64,000 bases of DNA from Dermacentor variabilis. Taxonomy: Eukaryota > Arthropoda > Arachnida > Ixodida > Ixodidae. Both the position numbers and the translations under genes were made by a program. The stretch lies in NCBI RefSeq assembly GCF_050947875.1, contig NC_134570.1, forward strand, positions 241,544,584 to 241,608,583, in the 5' to 3' direction. Under the pieces are notes generated by a model. The model searched no databases. It saw nothing but the letters and a program-made list of their open reading frames with translations, and was not told the DNA's origin. The first letter of the stretch is position 1. Every line of letters begins with the position of its first letter. Below, in pieces: positions 63,821 to 64,000 of the stretch.

Positions 63821-63823
<3 letters not shown>

Positions 63824-63857
<34 letters not shown>
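63824..63857. repeat. (TA)n microsatellite at the transposon edge
   Basis: Begins directly after the right end of the large transposon. Confidence 0.9.
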
Positions 63858-63860
<3 letters not shown>

Positions 63861-63865
63861 TCACA

Positions 63866-64000
63866 TCATAAGAAGCCAACAAACACTGATACGAAGGACA
63901 ACATAGGGGAACTTACTTGTGCTTAATAAATGAAATAAAGAAAGGATAAATTAATGGAAATTTATGCGGATGAAAAAACAACTTGCGGCAGGTGGGAACC
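63866..64000 (-). repeat. tRNA-derived SINE, cut by the window end
   Basis: Antisense copy: AAGAAGCCAACAAACACTGA, ACTTGTGCTTAATAAATGAA and CAACTTGCGGCAGGTGGGAA. Same family as 38.48-39.51 kb. The tRNA-like head lies beyond the window. Confidence 0.8.

Larger units (their letters stand above)
47016..63821 (-). mobile_element. Large DNA transposon with ~0.95-kb terminal inverted repeats
   Basis: The left end TGGGTCATGCCACG at 47,016 matches the reverse complement of the right end, whose last bases at 63,821 read GAATGACCCCA. Similarity continues inward on both sides: GCGCTCGACCA, TATACGGCACTAAAT, GGTTATATTTCATAGTAA, GAGTCGATGGAGGAAC and CGCCGTACACCGACGG, up to 51,179 and 61,872. After removing later insertions the arms are about 944 and 969 bases, in good agreement. 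The interior carries a broken minus-strand transposase gene (57.9-59.8 kb). Without nested insertions the unit would be about 8 kb. Both flanks are AT-rich (GTATATA left, TTTATATA right), and a target duplication cannot be fixed. Confidence 0.75.
61872..63821 (-). repeat. Right terminal inverted repeat, with two insertions
   Basis: It mirrors 47,016-51,179. It is interrupted at 62,028-62,099 by a 72-bp Penelope-end-like piece and at about 62,285-63,183 by a GC-rich insertion. Neither is in the left arm. Confidence 0.8.

Noticed and set aside
47016..63821. Polinton/Maverick interpretation of the large inverted-repeat unit
   Set aside because: No DNA polymerase B, retroviral-type integrase, protease, ATPase or capsid frames are present; the only element-specific gene resembles a DDD transposase.

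Overview
This window is eukaryotic genomic DNA of a hard tick (ixodid) or a close chelicerate relative. The evidence is GT-AG introns in the recognisable genes, two good copies of a tRNA-derived SINE that looks like the tick family Ruka, and a dense mixture of I-, CR1/Jockey- and RTE-type LINEs, Penelope-like elements, DNA transposons and microsatellites. There is no operon structure and no CRISPR array. Only one host gene can be supported: two exons of a minus-strand Ski2-family helicase, closest to HFM1/MER3, at 43,733-43,780 and 36,491-36,680. Its roughly 7-kb intron is full of transposons. Almost everything else is mobile DNA or unrecognised sequence between insertions.

Layout. 1-4.3 kb: an LTR-like fragment, then a decayed LINE with ORF1 and ORF2. 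5.3-7.2 kb: a hairpin, a (TA)n tract and unassigned sequence. 7.2-14.0 kb: a two-gene DNA transposon. A plus-strand SWIM zinc finger/YqaJ-type nuclease gene (two exons) converges on a minus-strand THAP + DDE_Tnp_4 transposase gene (five exons, all junctions in phase). Both are damaged by a few mutations. 14.1-14.9 kb: a probable solo LTR and a LINE fragment. 15.06-21.1 kb: a nearly complete minus-strand I-clade LINE, split by a SINE. 21.6-24.3 kb: a decayed LINE whose ORF1 carries an esterase-like (SGNH) domain. 24.4-25.8 kb: a segment bounded by inverted repeats of about 200 bp. 26.5-28.8 kb: a three-unit tandem repeat. 30-34 kb: a LINE invaded by a second antisense LINE, which was itself invaded by a SINE and a hairpin element. 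34.8-35.3 kb: a LINE 3' end. 36.5-43.8 kb: the helicase gene with its intron, which holds tRNA-derived SINE units and a CR1-like LINE with a 517-codon RT frame.

47.0-63.8 kb: a very large DNA transposon, apparently one unit. Its ends are inverted copies of each other, about 0.95 kb each once later insertions are removed, and start TGGG(G)TCAT. Inside is a broken minus-strand transposase gene (57.9-59.8 kb). The unit has since been loaded with a Penelope-like element carrying an inverted partial copy of itself (47.3-50.3 kb, flanked by a 9-bp target duplication), an RTE tail, an I-clade LINE with an intact 774-codon RT/RNase H frame, a long hairpin, a 72-bp insertion with a 10-bp duplication, and a 0.9-kb insertion encoding an Arg/Glu/Ala-rich 34-residue repeat.

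A recurrent theme is short hairpin or solo elements resembling Penelope termini, several with clear target duplications of variable length. They may be a non-autonomous family moved by the Penelope machinery. All gene calls come from reading motifs and splice signals by eye. Superfamily names are from memory and need homology searches.
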